Position numbers and translations under genes: made by a program. The notes under the pieces are model-generated. The model was not told the DNA's origin. It ran no database searches and worked only from the letters and a program-made list of their open reading frames with translations. A stretch of DNA of 64,000 nt from Shewanella inventionis (GTDB taxonomy: Bacteria; Pseudomonadota; Gammaproteobacteria; Enterobacterales; Shewanellaceae), in contig NZ_BMII01000008.1 in NCBI RefSeq assembly GCF_014641855.1, forward strand, positions 1 to 64,000, given 5' to 3'. Positions within the stretch are counted from its first letter, which is position 1, and each line of letters begins with the position of its first letter. Positions 17,488 through 26,580 of this stretch are shown in pieces.

Positions 17488-18123
17488 ATGTTAGATGATA
17501 GAAGCTTAAAAGATTGGCTTGTAACACTCGGTAACACAGCAAAAGCCGCTGTGGACGCGTCTTTGCGTGAGGATTGGCCATCGGATGAAGATAAAGATAT
17601 AAAGGAATTAATTGAAGACATATCATCTGCACTTAATGACATCACTCAATCAAATGAAATTGAAGTAATAAAATCTTTAGACAACTCAACTTTACTTGGC
17701 CTATCGGCGCTTTTCTCATTTCCCCGAACGCTACGTTTAATCAACATTTTAGGTACCGCAAACCCAGATAAACTAGCAAGCTTGACTGATAAAAGCTTAG
17801 TTGTTGATGAAGAGTCAAAGCAGTTTATTGAAATGCTATATGTAAGGATCTCCTACACAGCACGTACATTTTTAATGTTGAAAATATTCAGTAGCGAGCG
17901 GGTTAAAGTTATTTTTACCAAGCTAAATGAGAACATTAAGCGTCAAACCCCTCAAAATATTGAAACTGCTCAACCGGTTACTACCGAGCCTGTTACAACT
18001 GAACCGCCACCCGATACCGCACAAGCACAAGCACAAGCCATCACAACAAACGAATTTGATGATGATGGAATAGATTTTGATGAAATTATTAAACCCGATG
18101 AAGAGAAATCTGATGAAAATTAA
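17488..18123 (+). CDS. hypothetical protein, first gene of the coupling-protein operon
   Basis: 211 aa from ATG 17488 (an in-frame GTG at 17476 is an alternative). The sequence is mostly helical and acidic. It has a low-complexity linker at about 160-190 (QPVTTEPVTTEPPPDTAQAQAQAQ) and an acidic C-terminus (DDDGIDFDEIIKPDEE). No family recognised. It overlaps the next gene by 11 bp and leads the operon carrying the type IV coupling protein, so a cytoplasmic role in transfer is likely by context only. Confidence 0.6.
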   Translation: MLDDRSLKDWLVTLGNTAKAAVDASLREDWPSDEDKDIKELIEDISSALNDITQSNEIEVIKSLDNSTLLGLSALFSFPRTLRLINILGTANPDKLASLTDKSLVVDEESKQFIEMLYVRISYTARTFLMLKIFSSERVKVIFTKLNENIKRQTPQNIETAQPVTTEPVTTEPPPDTAQAQAQAITTNEFDDDGIDFDEIIKPDEEKSDEN

Positions 18124-18565
18124 AGTAACTTTAATATCTTGTTTTTTATCTATTGCATCGTTTAGTGGCGTTGCAGCAGACTCATGCTCTCAGTCGGCGC
18201 AAGAGTCTCACCAAGATAAATTTGAACGATTCATGATTGATGAAGTACCTAGCCTATTGGATTCCTGTGGGCTAGGCGATTTAGTTATTGATATGCCTAC
18301 TATGCCAAGTTTTGGTGCAGATTTATTCTGCGGATTTGGCACCAACGATCTGATGGGTTTCTATGGTGATTATAGTAGCAATAGCTTCCAAACTGGCAGC
18401 AGCAGTAGTGGCAGTGGTACATCGACATCACCTGTAGACATATCAACCCCAATTATATCCGCTCCTATTGATACGACACCTATTATACGACCTCCAACTA
18501 CGGGTAATCCTCAAGCACAACCAAGTGAAAAATGGGTTCCAGCAGATTTATTTAAAAACAAGTAG
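18113..18565 (+). CDS. exported Ser/Thr/Pro-rich hypothetical protein
   Basis: 150 aa from ATG 18113, chosen because it starts exactly at a signal peptide (MKIKVTLISCFLSIASFSGVAA, cleavage before DSC). The mature part has four or more Cys (SC, SCGLG, FCGFG), suggesting disulfides. A Gly/Ser-rich and then Thr/Pro-rich stretch follows (SSSSGSGTSTSP, TPIIRPPTT). It overlaps the upstream gene by 11 bp and lies 9 bp before the coupling-protein gene. The role is unknown, probably a periplasmic transfer component. Confidence 0.6.
   Translation: MKIKVTLISCFLSIASFSGVAADSCSQSAQESHQDKFERFMIDEVPSLLDSCGLGDLVIDMPTMPSFGADLFCGFGTNDLMGFYGDYSSNSFQTGSSSSGSGTSTSPVDISTPIISAPIDTTPIIRPPTTGNPQAQPSEKWVPADLFKNK
18119..18135. 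promoter_or_regulatory. copy of the dispersed TTAAAGTNACTTTAA palindrome
   Basis: ATTAAAGTAACTTTAAT begins two codons after the ATG of the exported protein gene and covers the upstream stop codon. The core 13-mer is identical to the one in the orphan parB-like promoter at 27784-27796. Confidence 0.5.
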
Positions 18566-18574
18566 ATATTAACT

Positions 18575-21013
18575 ATGGCTCATAACAAGTTCGGTATATC
18601 AGCTGGCGATGAAATTAGTAAAGACAAAGTTGTTCGCCACTACAAAGATCCTATAACTGAAGTTATTTTGCTTTTTAAGGGCAGAAAGTACGGACACGTT
18701 CTGATGGTGTTGGGTTTAATATTATTTATTGCTCCGACTATCACTAAGATCTTATTCCCCCTACTAGTTATTATTTGGCTTTTTTGTAAACCTGAACTTT
18801 TAAGTATGCCTTTATATGTTCCCGCAGGAAGCAAACAGAAGGTAGACCCCAACGATTGGGTACCGAGTAAAAAAGGCAGAGTCCAAGGTAAACCAGCTGG
18901 AGTTCAATACCTTGGTGTCACCGACGATGGTGACGAGGTTTGGAATACAATTGAAAAAACAAGGAGACACCTACTGTTCCTTGCTACTACCGGTGGTGGT
19001 AAGTCGGTTGGTTTGACTACCATGACGATCTCAGGCGCATTAGTCATGGGCTCAGGTTACTCTTATACAGACGGTAAGGCCCAATTAGACCTTAGTATTG
19101 AGCATTTATCTAATGCGATGCGTTTTAACCGTGCGCTTGATTTTCTCATGATCTCATACATTACTGGAGGACAAGACATTTGGGGTAGGACTGAGCACCA
19201 GATGTCTAACACATTTAACCCCTATTATTCTTCTAGCTATTCAGACATATCCGAATTACAAAAATCGCTATTAGATGGTGATGGTGACATTTGGGCAAAG
19301 CGAGCTGAATCTTTTTTATCTGCATTGACTAAAGTCATGGTTTATCGTCGAGATATGGGTGAAATTCAATTATCTGTAAGCTCATTTATCCCTTATTTAA
19401 GTCTTGAGGCTGTCGGTAAGTTGGCAGGCAGAAGTGACCTTCCTCCAGTAGCATCATCTGAATTGGTTGAGTTCATTCGAACCATTCCCGGTATGACTGA
19501 AGCTTCGTTTAGCCAACTACTTAAAGGTCAGTCGCCACAGTCTACAACGGTATACGATCAGTTTGGATTTATTACAATGCAGATCATTCCTTTGCTGAAT
19601 ATGCTTGTGGGCGACTACGCATTCATTTTTCAATGTCTTATTGGGCAGGTCAGCATGAAAGATTGCGTTTTGAACAGACGAATCTTAATGGTTCTTTTAC
19701 CTGCCTTAGAAAAATCTCCTTCATCGCTTGCAAATTTAGGCCGCATTTCTCTTGCTGCTCAAAAGTCTATGATGGGTTCATCTCTTGGTAGTCAGTTTGA
19801 AGGCGATGTACAAACCAACATTAAAAACTCAGCAACTTCTGCCAGCGTGCCTTATTTATCCATCAATGACGAGGTAGGTTATTACTTCGTTGACGGTACT
19901 GCAGTTGCAGCCGCTCAGTCCAGATCGCTTTTTATATCAATGGTTTATGCAGCGCAAGACCTACCCGGTATGCGCAGATTATCAGAAATGGCGAGCAAAG
20001 AAACCGACTCTGTTATTGGTAACACAGTAACTAAACTTGGTGGCTTTTTGATGGATAAACAGTCAGTGGAAATGTTTAAGGATCAAATGGGCGAAGCTTA
20101 CACAGTTGAAGAAGACCGCAAAGACATAGAAAAGGGTGGTGTATTCCATGGCAATCAAGTGGCCAATCAAGTTAACACTGTTCGCCGTAACCGCGTTGAT
20201 ATTCGGGATTTCAATACACTTATTGAAGGTGAGGTCTACTTACAGCAACAAGACCGATTTTTTAAAGTTAACATGCCTCAGATTACAGCAAAGGAACTAA
20301 AAATCACCGCACTTAATGATTTTATCCCCTGCCCTAAATTTAACCCAAACGAACTTTCTATATTACTCGATGGAGTGAACCAGTACAGTAATGCTTTCAT
20401 TAAAATCTTAGAGAGCGGTAGCAAAGTCGAAGTGAACCGTGGTTCTGAGAGTGAATTATTAAACATCAATAGTGATTTTCTCCTTGCTGAAAAAGCATCA
20501 GTTCCTAATGATCTACAAGCTGCTGGTGTATTTATGATTTTTCTTGAGAGGCTAGAAACTGAGTACAACAACATATTTACTTCAAGTTACGCCAAGGCAT
20601 CTACCCCGATCGAAAAACCCGTCGAAGAAAATGACACTAACGAGAAAGTAGAAGACCAGATCACGGCAGACGATAATTTTGATGCACAACCATTCGACTC
20701 TGATACTTCAAATGAGTTTGCAAGTGATATCGAGGAGGAAGCTGAAAAAACTGCTCTAGATAACAAATCCTTGTTCGCAAACATTTTCTCAAGTGGACTA
20801 TTGGATAAAGAGGCTCTATCAAGTGATCTTGAGGCAATCAACTCACTTATACAGCCACAAAAATCACCTGAAGCAATCAAGAGTGTCACCAGTAAAACAA
20901 TTGAGAACATTGCTGATGTTTCTGGCTACCCAGGCAAGCAACGACTTAAAGCAAACCCTGACTTACAGTTACAACTACTAAAACGCCTCAAAAAAGACCT
21001 TTCAAATCGCTAA
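18575..21013 (+). CDS. type IV coupling protein, IcmO/DotL/TrbC type
   Basis: 812 aa. Two N-terminal membrane helices lie at about residues 42-68. Then comes a VirD4/TraG-type ATPase with Walker A ATTGGGKS near 137-144, an S-x-TDGKAQ stretch near 170 and a Walker B-like LSINDEVGYYF near 428. The C-terminal 180 residues are acidic and low-complexity, as in DotL adaptor-binding tails. Coupling proteins bring substrate DNA or protein to the secretion channel; this subtype pairs with type IVB systems, matching the DotA-like gene next door. No relaxase is seen in the window. Confidence 0.85.
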   Translation: MAHNKFGISAGDEISKDKVVRHYKDPITEVILLFKGRKYGHVLMVLGLILFIAPTITKILFPLLVIIWLFCKPELLSMPLYVPAGSKQKVDPNDWVPSKKGRVQGKPAGVQYLGVTDDGDEVWNTIEKTRRHLLFLATTGGGKSVGLTTMTISGALVMGSGYSYTDGKAQLDLSIEHLSNAMRFNRALDFLMISYITGGQDIWGRTEHQMSNTFNPYYSSSYSDISELQKSLLDGDGDIWAKRAESFLSALTKVMVYRRDMGEIQLSVSSFIPYLSLEAVGKLAGRSDLPPVASSELVEFIRTIPGMTEASFSQLLKGQSPQSTTVYDQFGFITMQIIPLLNMLVGDYAFIFQCLIGQVSMKDCVLNRRILMVLLPALEKSPSSLANLGRISLAAQKSMMGSSLGSQFEGDVQTNIKNSATSASVPYLSINDEVGYYFVDGTAVAAAQSRSLFISMVYAAQDLPGMRRLSEMASKETDSVIGNTVTKLGGFLMDKQSVEMFKDQMGEAYTVEEDRKDIEKGGVFHGNQVANQVNTVRRNRVDIRDFNTLIEGEVYLQQQDRFFKVNMPQITAKELKITALNDFIPCPKFNPNELSILLDGVNQYSNAFIKILESGSKVEVNRGSESELLNINSDFLLAEKASVPNDLQAAGVFMIFLERLETEYNNIFTSSYAKASTPIEKPVEENDTNEKVEDQITADDNFDAQPFDSDTSNEFASDIEEEAEKTALDNKSLFANIFSSGLLDKEALSSDLEAINSLIQPQKSPEAIKSVTSKTIENIADVSGYPGKQRLKANPDLQLQLLKRLKKDLSNR

Positions 21014-21025
21014 TTGGAGATAATG

Positions 21026-21616
21026 ATGAACATGAATACAAATACAGCTCAACTTATAAACACTGAAAATGACACGCCCAGAATTAGTGTTGTTGAAAAA
21101 AAGCCTCAAACTGAATTTAAATCAGTTGCAGATTTAGCAAATGAGTTTCGTGCTAACTACAAACCATCTACTAAACCTAACTTAGAGGCTCTTAACTATA
21201 CAAATAGTCTTGGCGTTACGTGCGTAGATAAAATAACCGACGAACATACACTTGAGTTTAAAAACCTACTCACCAACCTTTCAGTAAAGTTAGCAAATGA
21301 ACTGGGGTTAAGTGTGACTGATATTATTTGCAAAGTTAATGATGACCAGACAACATTAAAAATATCCCTCAACGCCTCTACAATAAACTTCTTTGGCCTT
21401 GACCATTATGGTCGATCATATTTATCTCATTGTGCATCATTTGGTTTTAGCCCAGAGTGGCTTGGAGTAAAATTCAAACCGAATAAAACAGATATGGTTA
21501 TTACTGGATACGACCCAGAACGCGAACGTTTACGCATTTTTAATGGCACATCAACATTGTGGGTACGTGAAATATCATTCCAAAACATCCGCAAGTTTTT
21601 TAATAAAGATGCTTAA
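21026..21616 (+). CDS. hypothetical protein downstream of the coupling protein
   Basis: 196 aa from ATG 21026, which has GGAG 6 nt upstream; the earlier in-frame codons are too close to it. Residues 80-190 look like a compact alpha/beta domain (EFKNLLTNLSVKLANELGLS, then WVREISFQNIRKFF). No family recognised. It is the last gene of the operon and is followed by a strong terminator. A cytoplasmic accessory role in transfer is inferred from position only. Confidence 0.6.
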   Translation: MNMNTNTAQLINTENDTPRISVVEKKPQTEFKSVADLANEFRANYKPSTKPNLEALNYTNSLGVTCVDKITDEHTLEFKNLLTNLSVKLANELGLSVTDIICKVNDDQTTLKISLNASTINFFGLDHYGRSYLSHCASFGFSPEWLGVKFKPNKTDMVITGYDPERERLRIFNGTSTLWVREISFQNIRKFFNKDA

Positions 21617-21622
21617 CCTAAC

Positions 21623-21656
21623 AAAAAAGCCCTTAACGATCGTTAAGGGCTTTTTT
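21623..21656. terminator. bidirectional terminator between convergent operons
   Basis: A perfect palindrome with A6 on the left and T6 on the right around GCCCTTAACGATCGTTAAGGGC. It separates the coupling-protein operon from the minus-strand gene ending at 21671. Confidence 0.92.
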
Positions 21657-21670
21657 ATAAAGATATTGGT

Positions 21671-22090
21671 TTAATCGCTGCTTAGTTTACATAATGCTAT
21701 AACTTCAGACTTCTGCTCTATTGTTTTATTAAACAGGTTTACAATCGTTTCATTTTTGGACAATTCATTATCTGTTACCTGAAACCCCACAGCGGCGCCA
21801 TTAGGACCAACCAACCTAGTTATAATCATGTTTTCATCGAATTCTGCAGTAGAAAAATCATAACCAGAGTGGCGCAATATCGCCATTAGCTGCACATTTA
21901 ACAAATCAGACTTAGATATGCCACGCGATGACGGGCTACTTGAAGGTCTGATTTTTTTTGCTAAATCATTTTTGGTGTTTCTGATAAGCTTGTCCGACAA
22001 TCCGATAACTGCCGCGAAATCATCCAACTGCTCTGCAGACTGAAGCATCAATGCTGCAAAATTTTTCCTAGCTCTGTCTTTGTCATCCAT
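21671..22090 (-). CDS. hypothetical protein
   Basis: 139 aa. The N-terminal half is helical with charged residues and a Ser/Pro linker (RPSSSPSSRG) at about 48-57; the second half has a short alpha/beta pattern. No family recognised. It is the last gene of a four-gene minus-strand operon and begins 5 bp after the 39-aa Cys/His peptide. It could be a DNA- or protein-binding accessory, but nothing specific is visible. Confidence 0.55.
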   Translation of the reverse strand: MDDKDRARKNFAALMLQSAEQLDDFAAVIGLSDKLIRNTKNDLAKKIRPSSSPSSRGISKSDLLNVQLMAILRHSGYDFSTAEFDENMIITRLVGPNGAAVGFQVTDNELSKNETIVNLFNKTIEQKSEVIALCKLSSD

Positions 22091-22095
22091 TAGTG

Positions 22096-22215
22096 TTAAC
22101 TCGGTTTATTGTCAAAAGATGGTACAGGCTTTTCCCAGCACCAGGGAGAGTGAAATGATTTGTGGTGGCATACCTTACATTTCTGACCATGTTCCTTTTG
22201 TTGTTTATTGTTCAT
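22096..22215 (-). CDS. 39-aa Cys/His-rich putative zinc-binding peptide
   Basis: A complete 39-residue frame from ATG 22215 with a good ribosome site (GAGGTG, 4-5 nt upstream). Its core is C13-x2-C16-H-H, then H22 and C26 (CKVCHHKSFHSPWCW), a small zinc knuckle-like arrangement. It lies between two operon genes with a 5-bp gap downstream, which supports real translation. Very short zinc knuckles often bind nucleic acid or act as protein clips; the function here is unknown. Confidence 0.6.
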   Translation of the reverse strand: MNNKQQKEHGQKCKVCHHKSFHSPWCWEKPVPSFDNKPS

Positions 22216-22245
22216 AGCTCACCTCACCTCTATTTATCTATTTAA

Positions 22246-23325
22246 TTACAAACTGTTTGACATCGCAAATTCTTCGCTTAATTCGGCCTCAGAATAGCTT
22301 GTCACAATACTTTCCGCGTTAATGGCTAAGTCGATATCTAATGCGAACTTTACAGCCCTTAAACGCTCAATAAACTCGCTCGTATCTAAGTTATTTAATT
22401 GCTCAAGCGTCAATACGTCGAAAGATTTTGAAGTAACCACCTTTTCAATTAATTTATCAACATCATCTTCTTTAGTATTCCACTTCTGGGTGCCAAAGTA
22501 TTCATAGGCTTCGATAAACTTACAAGCTAACAGGCTTGGATCTATGTTTTCTAACTGCAAATAGCACACAAGCTGGTCAATATAATCAATACATTCTTGT
22601 TTTAAAATATTTTTACCCAGATGCTGTGTTATAGAACTAGCCAAACCATCCTTGCTGACTAGCAGCCTCAACTCTCTGGTAAAAGTGTTTTCATCCAACC
22701 CATATGAGTTATTAAGTTCTCGGCCAAGTTCGGTAAAATGACCTACATTTACCAGATTGTTTTCTAGCCGTTCCAAAAAAGTCATATCAATAATATTTAA
22801 TAACCCACGGTTTCCATCAAGACGTTGATTTATTGGCGACCTTGCAAGTTGGTTCGATATGCCTTCCCACAACTGTTTTTCACTTTCTGACTTTGCTTGA
22901 TTTTTAACGACCTCATTGCCGTCAGCATCAAAAACAACAAGGTTGCTCTTAGTAAACTTAACCCTAAACGGCTGATGAGCTATCGTTAGCGATAAGTCCA
23001 AATCTTCCGTAACAGTTGCGTCTGAAAAATATTTCCCTAACCTGGTAATCATTGCTTGAGATACTACCTGTTTATGTATCTCCTGCGAGAAGCCCAACAA
23101 TAATAGTTGTTCTGCTTCACGTTCTGTCACATCTACCTTAGACGTTGCTGAAAACTCTATTGGTACATTTTTTAATATGGCAATTTGATTTGTGCTGAAA
23201 CCTAAATTGCTATTCATCAATTCAACAGTATAAGCCAATAAATCACTTGCATGACCAATGGCATCTTGTAACTCAACAAGCTCGTTGTATTTACAGTCAT
23301 TTAGTGTTTTATAAACTGAGAGCAT
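22246..23325 (-). CDS. hypothetical protein
   Basis: 359 aa, mainly helical and acidic, with no membrane segment or recognised motif. Its start overlaps the end of the upstream 397-aa gene by 17 bp, so the two are translationally coupled and probably interact. The neighbourhood (coupling protein, DotA) makes a transfer-related or regulatory role possible, without direct evidence. Confidence 0.55.
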   Translation of the reverse strand: MLSVYKTLNDCKYNELVELQDAIGHASDLLAYTVELMNSNLGFSTNQIAILKNVPIEFSATSKVDVTEREAEQLLLLGFSQEIHKQVVSQAMITRLGKYFSDATVTEDLDLSLTIAHQPFRVKFTKSNLVVFDADGNEVVKNQAKSESEKQLWEGISNQLARSPINQRLDGNRGLLNIIDMTFLERLENNLVNVGHFTELGRELNNSYGLDENTFTRELRLLVSKDGLASSITQHLGKNILKQECIDYIDQLVCYLQLENIDPSLLACKFIEAYEYFGTQKWNTKEDDVDKLIEKVVTSKSFDVLTLEQLNNLDTSEFIERLRAVKFALDIDLAINAESIVTSYSEAELSEEFAMSNSL

Positions 23326-24502
23326 GGGGTTTTTCCTCTATCAATAAAGGTGGCTGTTCCCACAACACTACTGTTTGTGCAAGAGGTAGATTACTTTTCT
23401 TGGCAAACTCCACTACATCCGCATTTGATATAAAACTTGTTTCATCACAACAATATAGCAATGAGACAAACTCAGGTTCTAATACTTTTTCATCAAGAGC
23501 TTCAACCTGGGCTTTTAAAAACCTCTGTGACACTCCGACCGGGTAAGTTGTTGCTATCAGTTCAAATATCTTATTTACTGCCTCACGATGGACACTCGAA
23601 ACGAACGACTCTAACAATACGTCAGATTCTATTAATTCATTTACCGCTTCGTAAAGCCAACTATGAGATTGCAGTATCATTTTATTGTTATCATCTAAAT
23701 AAGACACCAAAGCCTTAATGTAATGCCTCAACTCTACAGTAGGAAATTGAGTATTTTTAAATAATTCTGATGGTCTGCAGGATAAGACTTCATTTAAATT
23801 GACCCCATCATAATCGATCATTGAAATCTCACTTTCAATTGATAGTGAGATTCTTGGTATAACATTGTCACTTATGTTGACATAAATATCTTCGATTCTG
23901 GCATTACCTATAGTTAAATCTATCACCTCACCGTTGGCGTTTAATGAACTAACCTGGATCTCTGTCCCGCACGTTAAATTGATCACGTAATTATTAATCG
24001 CATCACACTTTATGCTTGCAACTTCATTAGGGTGTTTACTTAATTTAACTAACTCTGCTAATGATACAAAAATTTCGAATTCTGAGCTTATGCCAATGTC
24101 ATTAATTAAATTTATACCCTCATCAGATACAAGTTGCACGAAACAATCAATTGCGTGTTCATTTGCCTCATCAAGAGAATAATCATCTTCACAGTCATCA
24201 ACTGAGTAATAATCCGATATTTGTGAAACAACTGATTCTAAATCAATGCCTGTGCCATCAAGGATATTGTAATATTCTAATGCAGCGAATATTGTTCTAG
24301 CAAAGTTCTCCTCATTAGAAGCGTTTTCATTGATGCTAAAACAATCAGAATATTCTTGACAGGCTAGACAAATAACCTCGTCTATAAAATCTGTAAACGA
24401 TTCACTTTCCCTAGCCTCAAGTAACGAGGCGATACTAACCTGATTAGCTATAATTGCCTTGCTGCGTAAACCTTTGATCTCATGCAAACTAATCATATTC
24501 AT
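23309..24502 (-). CDS. acidic hypothetical protein
   Basis: 397 aa, strongly acidic, with an Asp/Glu/Ser/Tyr-rich region at about 90-115 (DYYSVDDCEDDYSLDE). No recognised family. GAG within GAGCGAG lies just upstream of the ATG. It is the first gene of the operon with the 359-aa protein, the Cys/His peptide and the 139-aa protein. The size and composition match its coupled neighbour, suggesting a pair of cytoplasmic partners. Confidence 0.55.
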   Translation of the reverse strand: MNMISLHEIKGLRSKAIIANQVSIASLLEARESESFTDFIDEVICLACQEYSDCFSINENASNEENFARTIFAALEYYNILDGTGIDLESVVSQISDYYSVDDCEDDYSLDEANEHAIDCFVQLVSDEGINLINDIGISSEFEIFVSLAELVKLSKHPNEVASIKCDAINNYVINLTCGTEIQVSSLNANGEVIDLTIGNARIEDIYVNISDNVIPRISLSIESEISMIDYDGVNLNEVLSCRPSELFKNTQFPTVELRHYIKALVSYLDDNNKMILQSHSWLYEAVNELIESDVLLESFVSSVHREAVNKIFELIATTYPVGVSQRFLKAQVEALDEKVLEPEFVSLLYCCDETSFISNADVVEFAKKSNLPLAQTVVLWEQPPLLIEEKPHALSL

Positions 24503-24515
24503 CTCGCTCTGTAAA

Positions 24516-24534
24516 GGGGTAGAACGTCTACCCC
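24516..24534. terminator. hairpin between the metalloprotease gene and the next operon
   Basis: GGGGTAGA-ACG-TCTACCCC, an 8-bp perfect stem with a 3-nt loop. It lies just past the metalloprotease stop and 14 bp before the next start on the same strand. On the minus strand only TTT follows, so it may be a partial terminator that lets some transcription through. Confidence 0.5.
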
Positions 24535-24546
24535 ATACCGATTAAT

Positions 24547-26388
24547 TTACTTTCGTACTCTAGCTACCAAAGCTAACGCAAATAGCGATAACCAGCCTAA
24601 CGAACCACCAGAGCTATCTTTTTCTGGCTCCACTGGGTCAACAGGAACTGTTGGGTCCGTTGGGTCCGTTGGGTCCACTGGGTCCGTTGGGTCCGTTGGG
24701 TCCACTGGGTCCGTTGGGTCCGTTGGGTCCGTTGGGTCCGTTGGGTCCGTTGGGTCCGTTGGGTCCGTTGGGTCCGTTGGGTCCGTTGGGTCCGTTGGGT
24801 CCGTTGGGTCCACTGGGTCCACTGGGTCCACTGGATCATTTGCCACGATATTAATTTGTAACTCATTAGCTTCGGAATCCACATCTAACAGCAATGGCAG
24901 CACAAGCTTTGCAGTGATTTCTGCATCTTCCGCAAGAGTTAAACCATCACTAAAATCTAACGTAACCACTTTGGTTTCTTCACCAGGTGCAAATATAACG
25001 TTAATATAATCTTCTACAAAAACCTCGGTGGCGCTAACCACGTTACCCCACTGATCTTTGTCTAAAATTAAGCTGCCATCAATATACAGGTTTACTTCTG
25101 TTTCAATGTTAAGGTCACCGTCTCGGGAGATTGTTACGTTAACCCCGTCATCACTGACTGATACTATTTGTGATAGTTCATCATCAATAAATACAGTCCC
25201 TACTACGTTCATTTCATCAGATATATTCGCTATGTACGGTGTTGCTATGTCTACTTGTTTTGCGTTATTTCGATCTGATTCATCACCACAAACTAGGCCG
25301 TTATTGATAACATTTGGTGAGCTAAAAACATTAAAGCCATTTGCAACATGATACATCACTGATGGTTGCACGTTATCATTAGCATCAATGCCACACGATA
25401 CAGCCGCTGACGCTCGATTATAAATAGTTTGATGAAAAGCATCGCCGTATTCACGCTCATGTCCAGCCAGCAAACCATGCCCTAATTCGTGTAATTCTGT
25501 GTATCCACAGCCACCTTTATTGTCAATGCTCATGTTTTCTCTGGCAACGATAACTGCACCAGCACCAGCACCAAAGTTAGAACCACATAAACCAGAAATT
25601 TCATCTGTTTTGCCCGACACATGTAAAATAGCATCAGCTCCCGCTTTTTTTAACGCGACTGTAAAATTGGTTTTATAGTCATTTAAAAGGTAGCCATGTG
25701 TGTGTTCCCACAACGTCGAAGCAAGGTTTGCAATGCCTGAGTAATAGCGTCCGTCATCACCTACAAACTCATACATTGGGTAATCCCAACTTAAATCTTT
25801 AGGCACGAAATACTCTGGCATTGCTTCATAAAGGTATTCTTTATCTGCATCAACAATGCCTTGTTGTTGTTTTTCATACCAGTCGCTTATATCAATTTCT
25901 GTAAATGACACTAACTTAACTCTGGTATTTAACTTTGAATCAATAAACCCCTGATTCATTAGATCAACAGTATCTGATGCATAGCGATAGAATGCGCCTA
26001 GGGTGCGCTGCATTCCAAGTGAAAATGGGTCGTAAACAAAAGCCAGTTGAATTTCAGTCTCAGAAAGGTCTGCTGGCTCTCTTTTGCAAGCTGCGTCAAA
26101 ATCGTACTCATCACAGCCATAAAATTTATAAAATGTTGATGTTTTAATTTCTTTATTTTGCTCATCACCATTCGAGTTCAAAGATTGCGGAATAGCTTTA
26201 TCGCCATAAATACGTTGAATCTCTTTAGAACGCTTCACTTTTTGTGCATGTAACTTCGCATCTCTAGAGCTTAGTTTCTGCATTTGCTCTGGCGTAATGT
26301 CAGTACGGAAAGTTGTAGCATTAGCATTTGGAGCAAGAAGCAATGCAATAGCAACGGTCGATAGAGTAAAGCGATTGAAGTTGTACAT
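24547..26388 (-). CDS. secreted zinc metalloprotease with DPT repeats and GlyGly-CTERM anchor
   Basis: 613 aa. A signal peptide spans residues 1-24 (cleavage after ANA). The metzincin zinc site HELGHGLLAGHE lies near residue 300 (HExxHxxGxxH). A beta-rich Calx-beta-like domain at about 390-510 follows. Then come 21 DPT/DPV repeats, and a C-terminal SSGGSLGWLSLFALALVARVRK: a GlyGly-CTERM signal, Gly motif plus membrane helix plus basic end. GlyGly-CTERM proteins are cut by rhombosortase and presented outside by type II secretion, typical of Shewanella and Vibrio relatives. A cargo-like exoprotease beside transfer genes is unusual. GAGGG 8 nt upstream supports the start. Confidence 0.88.
   Translation of the reverse strand: MYNFNRFTLSTVAIALLLAPNANATTFRTDITPEQMQKLSSRDAKLHAQKVKRSKEIQRIYGDKAIPQSLNSNGDEQNKEIKTSTFYKFYGCDEYDFDAACKREPADLSETEIQLAFVYDPFSLGMQRTLGAFYRYASDTVDLMNQGFIDSKLNTRVKLVSFTEIDISDWYEKQQQGIVDADKEYLYEAMPEYFVPKDLSWDYPMYEFVGDDGRYYSGIANLASTLWEHTHGYLLNDYKTNFTVALKKAGADAILHVSGKTDEISGLCGSNFGAGAGAVIVARENMSIDNKGGCGYTELHELGHGLLAGHEREYGDAFHQTIYNRASAAVSCGIDANDNVQPSVMYHVANGFNVFSSPNVINNGLVCGDESDRNNAKQVDIATPYIANISDEMNVVGTVFIDDELSQIVSVSDDGVNVTISRDGDLNIETEVNLYIDGSLILDKDQWGNVVSATEVFVEDYINVIFAPGEETKVVTLDFSDGLTLAEDAEITAKLVLPLLLDVDSEANELQINIVANDPVDPVDPVDPTDPTDPTDPTDPTDPTDPTDPTDPTDPTDPTDPVDPTDPTDPVDPTDPTDPTVPVDPVEPEKDSSGGSLGWLSLFALALVARVRK
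24649..24837. repeat. 21-unit 9-bp tandem repeat coding (Asp-Pro-Thr/Val)n
   Basis: Units of GGTCCGTTG or GGTCCACTG (plus strand) run without interruption for 189 bp inside the metalloprotease gene, between the catalytic/beta part and the C-terminal anchor. Because 9 is a multiple of 3, slippage would change the length of a rigid spacer without breaking the frame. Confidence 0.95.
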
Positions 26389-26418
26389 TGAATAACCCTC
26401 ACGTTTTGAATTAACAAC

Positions 26419-26447
26419 ATTATTGCAGGCTTTAAGCCTACGGTCAA
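26419..26447 (-). promoter_or_regulatory. metalloprotease promoter with AGGCTTTAAGCCT operator
   Basis: On the minus strand TTGACC (26442-26447) and AATAAT (26419-26424), 17 bp apart. The spacer contains the palindrome AGGCTTTAAGCCT (26427-26439), identical in its 13-bp core to the one in the recA promoter. Confidence 0.7.
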
Positions 26448-26516
26448 CGGTTTTTTATATTTATTTATGACCTTATAAGTATACTCAGTGTAACCACTAA
26501 CCCACAAAAATAAAAG

Positions 26517-26546
26517 AAAGGGTTGTCCAATTAGAGACAACCCTTT
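26517..26546 (-). terminator. terminator of the orphan parB-like gene
   Basis: An 11-bp stem, AAAGGGTTGTC / GACAACCCTTT, with an 8-nt loop. On the minus strand it is followed by a U-rich stretch (CTTTTATTTTTG). It lies 35 bp beyond the stop at 26581. Confidence 0.8.
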
Positions 26547-26580
26547 ATCTGCTTTGACATATATACAATAAATATCAATC

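Noticed and set aside
24597-24884. Long open frames on both strands over the 9-bp repeat
   Set aside because: They are translations of the GGTCCGTTG repeat in other frames; only the metalloprotease frame has a signal peptide, active site and anchor.
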